From Bolinopsis microptera (taxonomy: Eukaryota; Ctenophora; Tentaculata; Lobata; Bolinopsidae): 49,500 nt of DNA. Every line of letters starts with the position of its first letter. Within the stretch, counting starts at the first letter, position 1. The notes under the pieces were generated by a model. It saw only the letters and a list, made by a program, of their open reading frames with translations, searched no databases and was not told where the DNA came from. Of the stretch, positions 11,039 through 24,500 are shown in pieces. The translations under genes were made by a program, and so were the position numbers. Where the stretch lies: positions 2,515,345 to 2,564,844 of the forward strand of contig NC_087084.1 of assembly GCF_026151205.1 (NCBI RefSeq), in the 5' to 3' direction.

Positions 11039-12456
11039 TTATTGTTGTTGGCTGTTTGTTCTTTTAGTTAGACTGCTATTGTTAGTGTTCACTGTTCATT
11101 CAAATTCATTTGATCGAGAGACCTGATCAAGACGCGGCATATTATAGTTTTCAACCCAAAATATTGATGAAATGCTTTCGGTTTAAACTGTTTTGAGTGT
11201 TTTTATATGACAGTATAATGTGAGGTCGACACTTTGCTTTACTTCGAGCCCTTTAAAAAGACCAAATCAAACGAGTTAAAGACAAAAGTCGGACAGTTTC
11301 AAATGCATGGGGCTACGTAAACGTTTTATGAGATCCAGTTTTCTTTTTGATAATGATGTGTGTTTGATATCGATTTTGTTTCTTGTAAGAATATTTGGGG
11401 TTGTTTATTTCTTTTCTGTGACAGAAAAATTTTATATTCTATTTATTAAATCATGTGGTTTCATTCTGATTGATCTATGAAATTTTTTTGCAAAGTTATA
11501 ATCTCCGAATTCTAAAGCCTAGCTATAACAATTGCACGAAATATGGATTCTGGCTGTGGAAATTAGGAAAATCTATATATGGACGGATTGCTTTTTACAG
11601 CTGCCACTCAAGGTTTTTAGTTGAATACCTCTACAATCAGAATTTTCACAAATTGTAGTTATGCGTTAGTAATGACCAAATCTATAACTGCAGGATTATT
11701 TTGATAAATTTTTAAGTTTTAATTAGGTTGATAAGGAACAAATAAGATAATGGGCTGTCGGCGATCACCCAATATCACGAGCTCGTTTCTATACACGATA
11801 TGATATATAAATATATATAAATAGAATTAACAATTAAATAAATATAAAGAAAATAGGCTTCAGATTTAACAAGACGTATTATTTAATCATTTTCATGCCA
11901 TTTTCTTCAATGGAATATAAATCCTGTATTTATGGAAAAGCATGTCTTGTCAGCTATAATCTATAAGGTACTAATACATTTTTATGATGTCATACTTATA
12001 TATTCATAATACATAGACATAATCATTAGGTACGTGTTATTTTTATCATTTTAAAGAGGGTGTGGTCCGTGAATCAGGTGTTTAGCGAATTATTTTAATT
12101 GACAAAATGGTTTAGCAAATAGTTGAATACGCAAAATACTGATCACGTTTTGATGATTGTGAATTACGTTACCCACTACGACAGTCGCCGCCCAAATATT
12201 GTAATTTTACGATGTTATGTTTTCATTCAAATGTTAGAAGGTTAGAGAAATTAAACAAACAATGATCAAGTACCCGAAGAAATATTTCGAATATTTGAGT
12301 GTGATCTCACGTATGATCCAGATTGAACACCTCCTTTTTACTAGATAATTAGATAATTATAGCGATGTTAGTATGTGAGACGCATTTCTATGATGGACAA
12401 TGATGTCTAGGAGTGGTATTAATCGATATTCTGGCACGCTTTTCGTTTCTTAGTTC
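11039..12456. other. Intergenic region between ASNS-like and mosaic genes
   Basis: AT-rich sequence holding the 3' end of the ASNS-like transcript and the upstream region of the next gene. No canonical AATAAA was seen just after the stop and no clear TATA box before 12459. No other gene was recognised. Confidence 0.4.
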
Positions 12457-12458
12457 AG
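12439..12458 (+). promoter_or_regulatory. 3' splice acceptor upstream of the mosaic gene start codon
   Basis: A pyrimidine-rich run (TTTTCGTTTCTTAGTTCAG) ends in AG at 12457-12458, 29 nt before the ATG at 12488. It could be the end of a 5'-UTR intron or a spliced-leader trans-splice site. Confidence 0.4.
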
Positions 12459-12487
12459 ATAGTTTTCTTAAATAGTTGTCGACAATT

Positions 12488-12566
12488 ATGTGGTTTCGTA
12501 TTTGTATTATTTGTTTTTTATTGACATGCTCAGCAAGCAAAACAGTTGGTGAAGGTAATCGTAAAG
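12488..12566 (+). CDS. Mosaic gene exon 1: signal peptide
   Basis: The ATG opens MWFRICIICFLLTCSASK, a short basic start, a hydrophobic core and a small-residue cleavage region: a classical signal peptide. A GTAAGG donor follows at 12567, phase 1. Exon 2 begins with the two bases needed to complete the codon, across a 4.4-kb intron that hosts the LINE. Confidence 0.7.
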
Positions 12567-15500
12567 GTAAGGGAATGCACATTTTGATTTTCAACAGGGG
12601 TTTTTCCGATATTGCTTATCAGTTATAATAGAAGAATAGACATAAAACAGAATCCTCAAAATATAATAGACACAACTAAATTTTTTAAATCTTAATGACA
12701 AGATAAAAACATGTCAACCTTATATAATATATTAAATATGAATGTCGTATTTAAACTGATTTCTAAACAGTTGCTACAACCCTAGCTCATTTATAGCAAT
12801 TTCACGACATGACTGTATGTGCGTAACTTTGTCCTTAGCTGTAGAATAGTCGAGAATCGTCTAGTTTAGTTCGGCAGCAACTTGGGCTGTCATATTTGAA
12901 TGTGTTTGTTTTTTAATATTGCATTACAAATGCATGTATGCGATGAGAAAGGGTTGACTAGAAAAGCAGAACAATCGAATAACAATATTAACTCGTATCA
13001 CCTTAATAACACCAGAATGTGTGTGTGTGTGTGTGTGTCATGTGTCTGTCTGTCTGATCGTCTGTGTGTAATTTCCGGTCGGTTATACAAAAAAACGGTA
13101 AGAGTTACGGGACTGGTTTTTTCGGTATAGTGCCGACAAAGCTCTGATGAAGCCCATAAGAAAAAATTTTTTAAATCGGCCGGTGGTAAGTGGTTTAATT
13201 GATGGCTTTGTACCACAAATGTTACATAAAATAGCTTGAGCAGAACGGCAAGAGTTACGGGGCTTGCTCGCTCTCTCATTACTGTATAATATGTTAATGT
13301 TATAGCTGCATTTAAGTAGCGTCATAATTAGATTAGCCCGGAAGATTCGCTGTAATGTTATACCATAAGCTTATTAGGGGAGGGGGGACTGTTAGTGTTT
13401 GGGGTCTGTTTGGACTGCAGAGAGAGATAGAGAGAGTTCATACGACAATGTTATGCGTGTTTTCAAATATAATAGGCGGGTGTGGTGCGGAGTTAACAAG
13501 GGTTAATTTCTATAACGATTTAAATAAAAATGGAAAGCGGTTCAAGACGGGAGTGATGAGGTGTAATAGTCGGTGTTCAGACCTTATGATCATGGAATGT
13601 GGTGCCTCATGGCAAATAATGACTTAATTATCCACAAAAAATAACTGATTATGAGATTATTGTTTAAGAAACTATTGGGTCACCTAATGCGGGTTTTGAC
13701 TCAGCGGGTAATTACTCCTACCCTTTTTAACTGCAGAGTAACAACAGAGTAATTAGTCAACAGATCGCTCATGTTGACACTGATTTCAGCAAGTCCAATC
13801 CTATCAACTACAGCAAACACTCAATGTACTTTGGAACCTGGAATGTTTTATCTTTAGTCAGCTCATCTTCACAGCTTTATCAACTCAGTCAGAACATTGA
13901 TCACTACAGTCTTGATATTTTGGGTATTACTGAAACTCATATGCCAGGATCTGGAAGTACACTTTTGGACAATGGTAGTCTACTTATTCATTCTGGTAGG
14001 GGAGATGGTATCAAAAGGCAAGGGGTTGGCCTATGTCTTTCCAAAAAGGTCAGGAACTCCCTGATCTCTTATGTACCTACATCAGAGCGGGTCTTAACAG
14101 CTAGGTTACACGGCAAACACCTCAACATATCTGTTGTTGTAGCCTACGCTCCGACTGACGGTGCTGATGACGGAGAGAAAGATCGTTTTTACAACGTTTT
14201 ATCAGACACGTTTGGTGAACTGCCCCGACATGATCTGAAACTGCTACTGGGTGACTTCAATGGAAAAGTTACTTCAAACAGATATGGATTCGAGGGAGTT
14301 ATTGGTGGAGAATCTCTCCATAGTTCATCAAGCGACAATGGGACCAGGCTCATGGATTTCTGTGCAGCCAATCAACTTGTTATTGGTGGAACTCCGTTCC
14401 AGCATAGAGACATCCACAAGGGTACATGGCGGTCTCCCAACGGGTTAACTGTGAATCAAATAGATCATATTTGTATTAGTGGACGATTCCAACACTCGCT
14501 ACTCGATGTTAAGGTATGTCGTGGGGCGGACATTGGTTCAGATCACTATCTTGTTCGTGGACGGCTGCAAATCAAACTGCAGTCGGTAGCTAAGATCACT
14601 GCTAAAAGGCACGATGTGCCTGCTATCGAACATTTGCGAAACTCGTCTAAGGTTCAAGAGTACAACGTGGCTCTTCAGAACCGTTTTGATTGTCTGGCTA
14701 ATGAGGTCAACCTTGAGGACATGTGGGATAATTTCAAGCAGACAGTCACTGATGTCTCGATGGAAGTGCTTGGAAAGCGTCCCCGGAAGGTTAAAGAACA
14801 ACACCTTTCGCAAACCTCTAAGAACTTGATAGAGCAACGGGGAATGTTCAAACGGAGGGATCCCACTTCAAACGTCAATAGATCAGCCTACTCTAAACTT
14901 AATAAATTAGTTAAGAAAAGTTGTAAAATTGACGACAACAACTGGGCTACTAAAATAGCGACTGATCTAGAGGAGGCTTCTAAGAAAGGCCAGCAAAGGG
15001 AAGTTTGGGATAAGATAAAGAAGATTTCTGGGAAAAAGAAGAAGAAAGTGGGTATGTCAGTTAGGGATAAGGATGGTCATTTTATTACAGACCCGGACAG
15101 TCAGAAGGAAAGGTGGAAGGAGCACTTTACTGAGCTCTTAAATCCTCCACTATCGGATGCCAATCTTGATGACCTCGATGGTTTGCCCTCACAACCGAGT
15201 TTTGACTACCTTTCTTGTTCTGATGGACCTCCTTCTAGAGATGAGATTAGTTATGCTCTAAAGAAACTGAAGAACTGCAAAAGTGCAGGGGTTGATGAGA
15301 TAACTAATGAACAACTTAAGTATGGTGGAAGTGCTCTTGTTGGCCAACTAGAGCTACTGTTTAAAAAGGTATGGGAGGAAGAGGTGATCCCTGAGGATTG
15401 GCTTAAAGGTGTTATAGTGGTTATCGGAAAGAAGGGAGACACCTCATACTGCTGCAATAATAGGGGTATAACTCTTAGGGCAACGTCTTCTAAGGTTCTT

Positions 15501-18500
15501 CAAATGGTTCTTCTTAAGAGGCTGGATGTTGGAATGGAGTGTCTTCTTAGGGAAAATCAGTGTGGGTTCAGACGGAACCGCTCATGTATTGATCAGATTT
15601 ATTCCATCCGCACCATTATTCACAACTGCATTGAGTTTAACATTCCACTTTATGTTAATTTCATTGATTTTAAGGCAGCGTTTGATTCCATCAGAAGAGA
15701 GTTTATTTGGTCAAGCATGAGACACTATGGACTTCCTGAGAAATATGTTAGAATCTTTCAGGCATTCTTCAACGGAACCATGAGTGCTGTCAGGGTTAAT
15801 GGTGAAATGTCTGATTGGTTCTCTGTTAATTCGGGCACTGGACAGGGTGATATCCAGGGCCCTCCTGTATTTAATTTCTGTCTGAACTTTGGAATCTTTT
15901 TGGCCGAGGTTCACAAGGCAATCAGTCATGGTGCTGTACTGCAAAAGGAACTAAAGGGTGCAGATGAAAAAGTTATTATGGATAGTGACTACGCTGATGA
16001 TCTGGCAGTGATGGACAATACTGAAGAAGGGCTGCAAGAGTCCACTGATCTTATAGCTTATTACACCTCTTATGCTGGGTTGAAGATCAACGCTAAAAAG
16101 ACACAATGCATGGCGATCAGCAAGTGTGCGTCCCAGCGACCTTACACCGAAAGAGACAGTATAAAGCTAACAGTGGAGGGAGAACCTGTTGAACAGGTCA
16201 GCAACTTTGTTTATCTTGGTGCCAACATCAGTGGGGATGGTACCATTGACCGAGATCTTGACATCAGGATCCAGCGTGCTAATGGTGCGTTCCATCAGCT
16301 TTGGAAGATATGGAACAGTCGAACTATAAGAACGCCCACCAAGATCCGTATCTACAAGGCTGCTGTTATTACTATTCTGTTATATGGAGCTGAAGTGTGG
16401 AACACAACAAAGAAGCAGATGAAACGGTTTGAGGTCTTCCATCTGACCTCCCTGAGAAGAATCTTGAAGATAAAGTGGTTCTTCCATGTCTCCAATGAAG
16501 AAGTTCTCAGGCGTGCTGGAATTAAGTCTATCGAAACTTTCATCGGTGCGGCTAGACTAAGGTGGTACGGACATGTTGTCAGAATGCCAGAGACGCGGTT
16601 CCCCAATTTCTTACTGGATTGGAAACCAAACTATGGAAAGAGACTGAGAGGACGACCCCGCAAAGGCTGGATGGCCTGTGTACTCGAGGATGCGGCTGAA
16701 TTTACAGGTGTCGATAACATCAGCAGAGATGCAGTAAAACAGTTGGCTCTAAAGCGAGTGGAATGGAGGAACATATTACGCCGTAGAAGAGATGTGTGTG
16801 ATGCAGGCCACTCCAACGACTAGGAGGAGACCTCTTCATGTAGCATGTATGTATGTATGTATGTATGTGTTTTTAACTGCGGCAGTGAAATCCCGGCCGA
16901 AGGCCGGGTTACACTAATAACTGTATAAGATGAACTAAAACTTTTTTATCAAATTGTATCACGAAATGTCCAATAGTTGTGTTGAAGAAAAGAAGTGACG
17001 TTGCCGGAGCTCGCAGCACCGTTAAAAGAGAAGATGACCCGGAAGATGACCCAGATGGGCCACCAATTCCAAATCCAATTAATCCTATGGAGATCGTTCC
17101 AGAAACTACGTTAGGTCAGTGGCAATTCCAATTACTTATCTACTAAATTGCAGCTGATTCTTCAGCTTCCTTATACAGGTCATGGGAAATAAAGTGAAAT
17201 GATAGATTCAAGCTGACATTTATCAATCATCACTTCCGATTTTTAGCTCAATAATTACTCTCCCTTAGCTCAATCATTATCAAAAAATAATGCATCTTCT
17301 AGTTGTAATCTTTCAATCACGTTTATGCTATAAGTTTAATAATTGGCGAATAGATACCGGGTGGGCCAAAAGTCTCAAAAATGAACTCAAATATTTTTCG
17401 ATTTGACAAATTCCTCGAACCAGTGGTGGTAGTAAGTCATACCAGAAAAAATTATTTCAATTGGCCACTCAGTAACTGAGCTATTAAGGCCAACGTATGT
17501 CCACTGACTTTTTGCCCACCCTGTATAATATTAATATAACAAACCAGTGAACAGTACGTCTCATTCAAGTGAGAATATTCGAATTTCAGTTAGGAAAAGA
17601 CTTCCCGACGAGATAATCCCAGTAGCTGCCTCACAATCCCACGCCTTCCAAGAAAAGGACAAAGAGAACGCCGCTAAATATGCAATAGATCTGGACCTGG
17701 AAACAACTTCTGTTACATCCCACGGGATGGATCATGTTAGTTCATTTTCCGAGTCTTCCAGAGCGCCATTATTTCTATTTTCCTATTTCCCCAGTGTGTC
17801 TTCCAGAGCGCCATTATCTCTATTTTCCTATTTCCCCAGTGTGTCTTCCAGAGCGCCATTATCTCTATTTTTCCGAGTCTTCCAGAGCGCCATTATCTCT
17901 ATTTTCCTATTTCCCCAGTGTGTTGACTCTATTAATTGATTGGTGTTTCGGTGTCCCTAATTTTGTCCCTAATTTTGTTTACACTTGGTCACTTGTCAAG
18001 GCATGTAAGGTCATTCGGCGATATTTTCTTTGAAATAAAATGATGTATTTGTGTAACAATTTGAAAGTTTATTGATAAAAAAATATCACTGACCAACTAT
18101 CTGTCAGAGTGGAGAATCCTGGCTGAAGATAACACTTGATAAGGTTTACTGCGTGCGACACGTGGTGTGGTTTAAGAAGAATGGTAGTCCCCATCTCACT
18201 TGGAATTGTACCTCTGCAGACTGTGACATCTGTGAAGGAGGCTACTGGTTAGTTTTCTGTGGTTCCTGGGACAACACATTCTTGTAGAGAAACCTTTTGT
18301 TACGAATTTATTCATAGAATATGCTATTCTTCCCCTTTTTTATAGGTGTAGTGATTACTCCATGATAGTTGAAAGTGAAAGAGAAACTAAAGATAGTGTT
18401 CGTCCTGTCCCTGGCTGTAAGCATGGAGACAGTGTAAAGTTACAGAGAAATAGTGGTCACGAGTTCTACATGTGGGAGATAGCCATTGTGGGCACTCAAG

Positions 18501-21500
18501 GTATGGGGAAAATTATGCATTCATAATTTATGCATTCATAATTTATGCATTCATAATTTATGCATTCATAATTTATGCATTCATAATTTATGCATTCATA
18601 ATTTATGCATTCATAATTTATGCATTCATAATTTATGCATTCATAATTTATGTATTCATAATTTATGTATTCATAATTTATGCATTCATAATTTATGCAT
18701 TCATAATTTATGCATTAGTCAACTCATGAGGTTTAGATTAGATAATACTCGGCCCCCGTTATAATTATGTGCTTACAAGCGGTTTAAAACCCAAACTTAC
18801 CATCTGTAGATTGATTGTATAGCTAATCACGTTCGTATCTTCAAAAAACTATTCGTTATTTTAATCAATTACAAATTGTTACTGCCAAATAAATAAAATG
18901 TATTTCAGAATTGAGCCTATTGTCGGAGAATCTGGTTGCAACACAAAAAAGCATTGGGTGGGATGGAGAACCTACACGAGCAATCGATGGGAACAGAAGT
19001 GGGGAATGGAGCGACGGGTAAATACTATTGCCTTATTAGTGCTGACCATGTCACTTTATTTAAAACAATGTGGACTATGTTTAGTCGAATACAGGCTTAC
19101 TTGAATTTGTTTGTCATTTAAAAGTAGTTAATAAGATATTTTGTTTTTAGATCCTGCACCCGAACTGAAGGAGCCGCAGGAAACTGGTGGATGGTGGAAC
19201 TTAACCAGAACTACAAAATTACAAAAGTACTTGTGTATAACAGAATGGATTGCTGTCAGGACAGAATTGATGACGCAAAGGTTTGTTGTGGGGTCGCGTT
19301 TTAAAGTCCTCATTTAACTTTTGGCTTTTTTAAAGAGCTAAGTGCAAAATACTTGTATAACGGGAAATGAATAAGAATTGACTTTTTCTAAAGCCAAGTT
19401 TTTAATTTGAATGAATAGATAAACTTCATTGCCCAGGTGTATGCAGGAGCAGTATATTGCGGTGATATTAAGGTTGAGGAAGGCAAACAAGTGTACGAGA
19501 TATCCTGTCAAGGAGCAGTAGCAGGAAGTATTAGGATAGTTCAACCTTACGATTATTTAACTATCTGTGAAGTTGAGGCATTTGGAATACCGACTGATGA
19601 TGTAGCCCTCGAGAACGTTGCTACAGGTATCCGTTTGATCTACTATTGACTGTTTATTGTTGATCTTATTCCATTGGATGGCAGCGAAGGAACTAAAGAA
19701 CTAAAGGAATATAGGAACATTAGTTTTATATAATTTATATTTAAGTTTTACAATAATTCTAATTTAAAACAGGTAAACCTGATTGGCAGAGCAGTACAGG
19801 GTGGGGAGGATTACCATCACGTGCCACTGATGGGAATATTAACGGAATATGGGCCAGGAAGACCTGCAGTCACTCTGCAAACAACCATTTCAACATGTGG
19901 AAGGTTTAAACTTATATTTATACAATTCCGAGCATGGGTTGAAAATGAAGATGATCACGACATTTTGAAGCATCGACCAATTAGTTGGGTGCCAATTTTA
20001 AATTTGCTCGACATTAAAATAATGTGACATACACATTACATGAGGTCATATACATCAGGTGAATCTGATAGAAATGTACGATGTAGATTCAGTAGTTATT
20101 TACAACCGGGTGGATTGTTGCCAACCACGACTAGACGGTGTTCAGGTAAGATGTTACCTTATCGGAATTTATTAAGGCAGAGATTATGAAGAGGAAAATT
20201 ATTTTGGGTAAACAATTCTAATCAAATTTAATTTGTGAGGATATTACGTAAGCGCTGAAACGTTCAGTGACGCACCAACGTTATGTCCGAACAAATAAAT
20301 TTCTATAATCTTAAGATGCTTCTTCACTCGGAAACAAACTGCCAACAATTCTGTTTATCAGAGATATCCTTGGGAATCCAACTTTCAGTACCTCAATCGT
20401 GTCTTGTGCCATCTTCAGTAAGCTTGTAAGATGGTCATTAAAGAAAAATTCAGTCAAAACAGTGGAATTTGGGTTGCGGAAAGCTGAAATTCGAATATGT
20501 CCTACCGGTAGGACATATTCAAAATTGTCATTGCATTAAAGTTTTCTCCGGATATACTGCTTTGCAGTACTTTTATGGCAACTTGTGTTACTCTCACCTA
20601 CCTCACTGATTGGTCACTGGTCAAAATTTTAGTCAAAACCGCGAAATTTCGGTCAAGGGGACGGCAGAAAAGCTCCTCTTCAAACATCTTCTGAAATCTC
20701 TTTTTTATATTCTGATGATTTTCCGTTTATCAAAACTTTCTTTGGGAATAAAACTTTGAGTACCTCAATCGTGCCATCCTCAGTAGTGAGGCGTTAGTGC
20801 CGAGTAATGCCTCTGGGTAGTGCTCCTCAATCAATCAGTAACTTCTTAGTTTACCGACTTATTGTTCATCTTTCTGTTCAGGAAATATCATATTTGAAAA
20901 AAGGACAGACCATGTAAATGAGGTAATCGATCATTCTCGTAAAATTATCACGCTGATACCCTACAACAGGTGTACGTTGGTAAAACACTGTGTGGAGCTG
21001 TTAAATGGGAGACTGACAAGACTGTGTATCGAGTGAGCTGTTTCGGGACCGCTGGTAACACTGTTAAAGTAGCACAGGATGATGAGTTCCTAGCTTTATG
21101 TGAGGTGGAGGTCCTAGGTAAGCATTTGTAATTTAGTAATGAAACAATAAGTTTCATTTTACATTCCTTTTAAGCATGTCAAGTGGTTGTTTTTAGTGAG
21201 ACAGGGTAATTTTCTCTATGATGATTGCAGAATTTTGCGGTAAGTGAAATTTAAATCTAAGTAAAATCCCACTTTGGATGAATTATGTTCAGGGAAACCG
21301 AGTGTCAAGCGTGGACAATTCATAAACGTCGCTGGGGATGGTAAGGCTACACAATCAAGTACTGGGTGGAACGGGGTAGCAGGAATGGCTATTGATGGAG
21401 ACACTAACGGAGACTTGCTTGGGTAAGCTAGTATGAATTTACGACAATTAGTAACTGGGTTAATTGCAAGCGTTCTCAGAATAACGATTAATTATTGTTA

Positions 21501-24500
21501 TCAAGCTTAAAGTGAAATTTTGCAACAATTCACAGAAATAGAGTCGTGAAATAATAAAAATAATCACTGTAATAGTCACAACCTTTGGCAGTATCTAGAT
21601 AGCCCGACCCCTGTCCGCGGACAAATGTCCGCGGACTCTAAGAGTAGGACTAAAGTTCGACTAAAGGATTAACAATGGTACAAAACAAACGATTTAAAAT
21701 AATATCTTACCTCGTTTTCTGCTGTCTGTAGACACTTTGCCCATTGTCCCCTGTTCGCTAACAGATCTAACCCCGCTATAACATCCACATTGGCAAGCTC
21801 CTCGGCCTTGCCTCCTCTCTTCAAACTCTCAACGTACTCCTCCTCCACCCTGTGTTCGAAATGTGGAGCGTGCTCCCTCGCCACTGCTCGAGCCCTGTCC
21901 CACTTGTCCCCCAGTATAAAGGCGTCAATACTCTCCTTGTACCGCTCAATTGACAGATACGCCTCGCCCGCACTCTCGAACCTGGAGATCTCAGCCAGCC
22001 GTTCTGCTACTGTTGTACCCACGTGACTTGCTTTCATTGGCACAAACTTCAGAGCCAGTTCAAGAGCTTTGTACCAAACCTAGGAGAAGAAAAGTTAGCC
22101 CCTGAAAACTCAAGAGATCAGACGCACTGTGTTAGAATTTTCTTTAAGAATATTTGTATATTTTGAAATTTTTGCAAATGTTTGGTCATAAAAAATATAT
22201 TTTTCGCACAACGTAATGGTTTTACTCAATTTACAGTACTACCTTAATCTTCTAATTTGACGTTCTGTAGATGCATTTGATAAAACCTGCTTTGTTCAAC
22301 TTGTTTTATCGATACACTTGCTCGTTTTTTATAGATATCTTGGTTGCCCGACTATAGTATGAAGCAACTCATGGTTATGTTTGGATTGAGTAGTTCTAGT
22401 TGATAGATGTTTCATGTTCGGGTTGTGTGTCGTCACATACATACATGGTAAGGTCTCCTCCTAGTCGTTGGAGTGGCCTGCATCACACACATCGCGTTGG
22501 CGGCGTAACATATGTCTCCACTGTACTCGGTTGGTAGCCAAAGCTTCTGTTGTCTTGTTGTCGATGTTTTCAACACCTGTAAACTTAGCAGCATCTTCGA
22601 GTACGCAGGACTTCCAGTTCTTACGGGGTCTGCCCCTTGACCTCTTTCCATAATTTGGCTTCCAGTTCAACAGGTTGTGTGTCGTCAGGTTGTAAATATC
22701 ATGTTGATTGTTAATAATAAGTGTTGTTGTATCTTTGTTTGTTGTTAATAATCTTTAACATACTTTTAGGAGTTTTATTTTTTACGCCTGCTTTTTGGTC
22801 GTCAAAAAAGTTTTAAAATCCGTTTCTTTTTTTCTTCCTCATTTTTCGATTGTTTTTTTTTTTGTACTTGCAGACAGCTTATCGTACAACAAATAACTAA
22901 TTACTTTAAAACAGTCACAGCACCAGAATGTACAATAAGACAGAGTTCTTTGAGCACTACAAGAGTGCAGATCTTACAGTCGGGACAATATATCTGATCT
23001 GCTTTGCATTTGGACTCCCGAACAACATCTTAGCTCTCTGCTTCTTTGTGAAACAGCGCCTGAGATCCTCTGAGCTGAACGATCACCTTTACATATTGAC
23101 CACTGTGAATGATGCATTCATTTCACTGCTCACCTTGAACTATGGTATGACCATGGTAAGATACAGAGATGTTTGGCTACCAGATTTCTGCCCAACCCAG
23201 CATATCCTCTTCAAGATGTCTCAAAGAATATCTGTCTTTCTGGTTGCCACACTTTCACTTAGTAGAACGTACATCCTTCTCTTTCCCCTAAGAAAAGTCA
23301 GTCAAAGATTAGTTTTGAGCCTCATTGCTGTACTTGTTGTGTCCATGGCATGTTTCTTCGCAATTCCACCTTTTGTAAAGCTGGTCCAGATAACCTACCA
23401 CTGGGAAGATGGCTATTGTTGGGTTGAATCAATACCAGGGAAGAACATGACTAAAGTTTGGGATGTAATTGACAATACCTTGGATACCATCTTTCTTGCA
23501 TGCCCGGTCCTTCCGGTAACTGTTAGCTGCATCATTGCATCTTACAAGATCCTTTCTTCGAGGAAAGACAAGCCTGGGCTGATCAAACTTGCGAAGCAAA
23601 GTCGAGCAGCTGTGAAGAATAAAAGAAACCAGATTACATTGACCATTATCTTGGTTACTCTTCTTTACATCGTCTCCAACATTCCACTCTTCCTGAACTA
23701 CATCCTGTATCTTATAACGATTTATCGTTACAAGTACCCTGGACCCTTCTACAGCTCTCCTGTGGTGTACTTCTACGCCTGGAATTGCACAGCTCTTCTC
23801 AGCACAAGTCTGAACGCAAGTGCTAACCCGATAGTTTATTGGATGAGATTTGGAAACTTCAGAGAGTGGATAAAAGGAGGATGTGGACTCAAGGCAACCA
23901 CTTTATCTTCACTGAAAACGGGTGAGTTGTGCAACTCAAAGTCAGCGATCCAGCAGAGTAAAGGCGATTTGAGAGCTCAAACAAAATCTGTGACGCTGAA
24001 AAGCAACAAAACTTCATCAGATGTGTAGACAGAAACTTCTGGAGGGATTTGGGAGGACCATCGCTCTGGACTCAGACTATTGAATTAGTTCAGACACTCT
24101 TACACCGTGGAAACAAATAACAATAGACTCGAATTTCTTATTATAAACTGAATAAACATACTATCACCTTATATTATTAAGTCCTTTCACAGTTGCATTC
24201 AAAAATTGAATAACCGTTGAATTACGAAACAGCACCAAAATTAGTCCCACAAGGAAGTACACCTTCAAGCACAGACTCCCTGGCGTTAGGTTGCTAAATA
24301 GGCTATCTTGCATTCATAAACATAAGACTTATTGTAGATCTTCAAAGATCTTGTATTAATATATTTTAAAATTAATATCAATGATTATTTTTACCGTAGC
24401 TAAACCTCCTGCTTTGACTTTAAGTTTTGCATGGCCAAATAATTTTAGTTGCATATTGCAATATGAAAGGAAATTTATATCTTTCTTAAGTTTGTTAATG

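Noticed and set aside
12998-13325. Two overlapping minus-strand ORFs
   Set aside because: Partly encoded by the GT/CTGT microsatellite; no domain, signal peptide or splice support.
16883-16908. GC hairpin after the LINE read as a transcription terminator
   Set aside because: Bacterial-style terminators do not apply in this intron-rich eukaryotic context; it resembles a recurring hairpin seen elsewhere in the window.
18472-18764. Overlapping ORFs with repeated Cys-Ile-His-Asn-Leu or Tyr-Ala-Phe-Ile-Ile units
   Set aside because: They arise from the 15-bp intronic minisatellite after exon 5; unit length divisible by three keeps the frame open.
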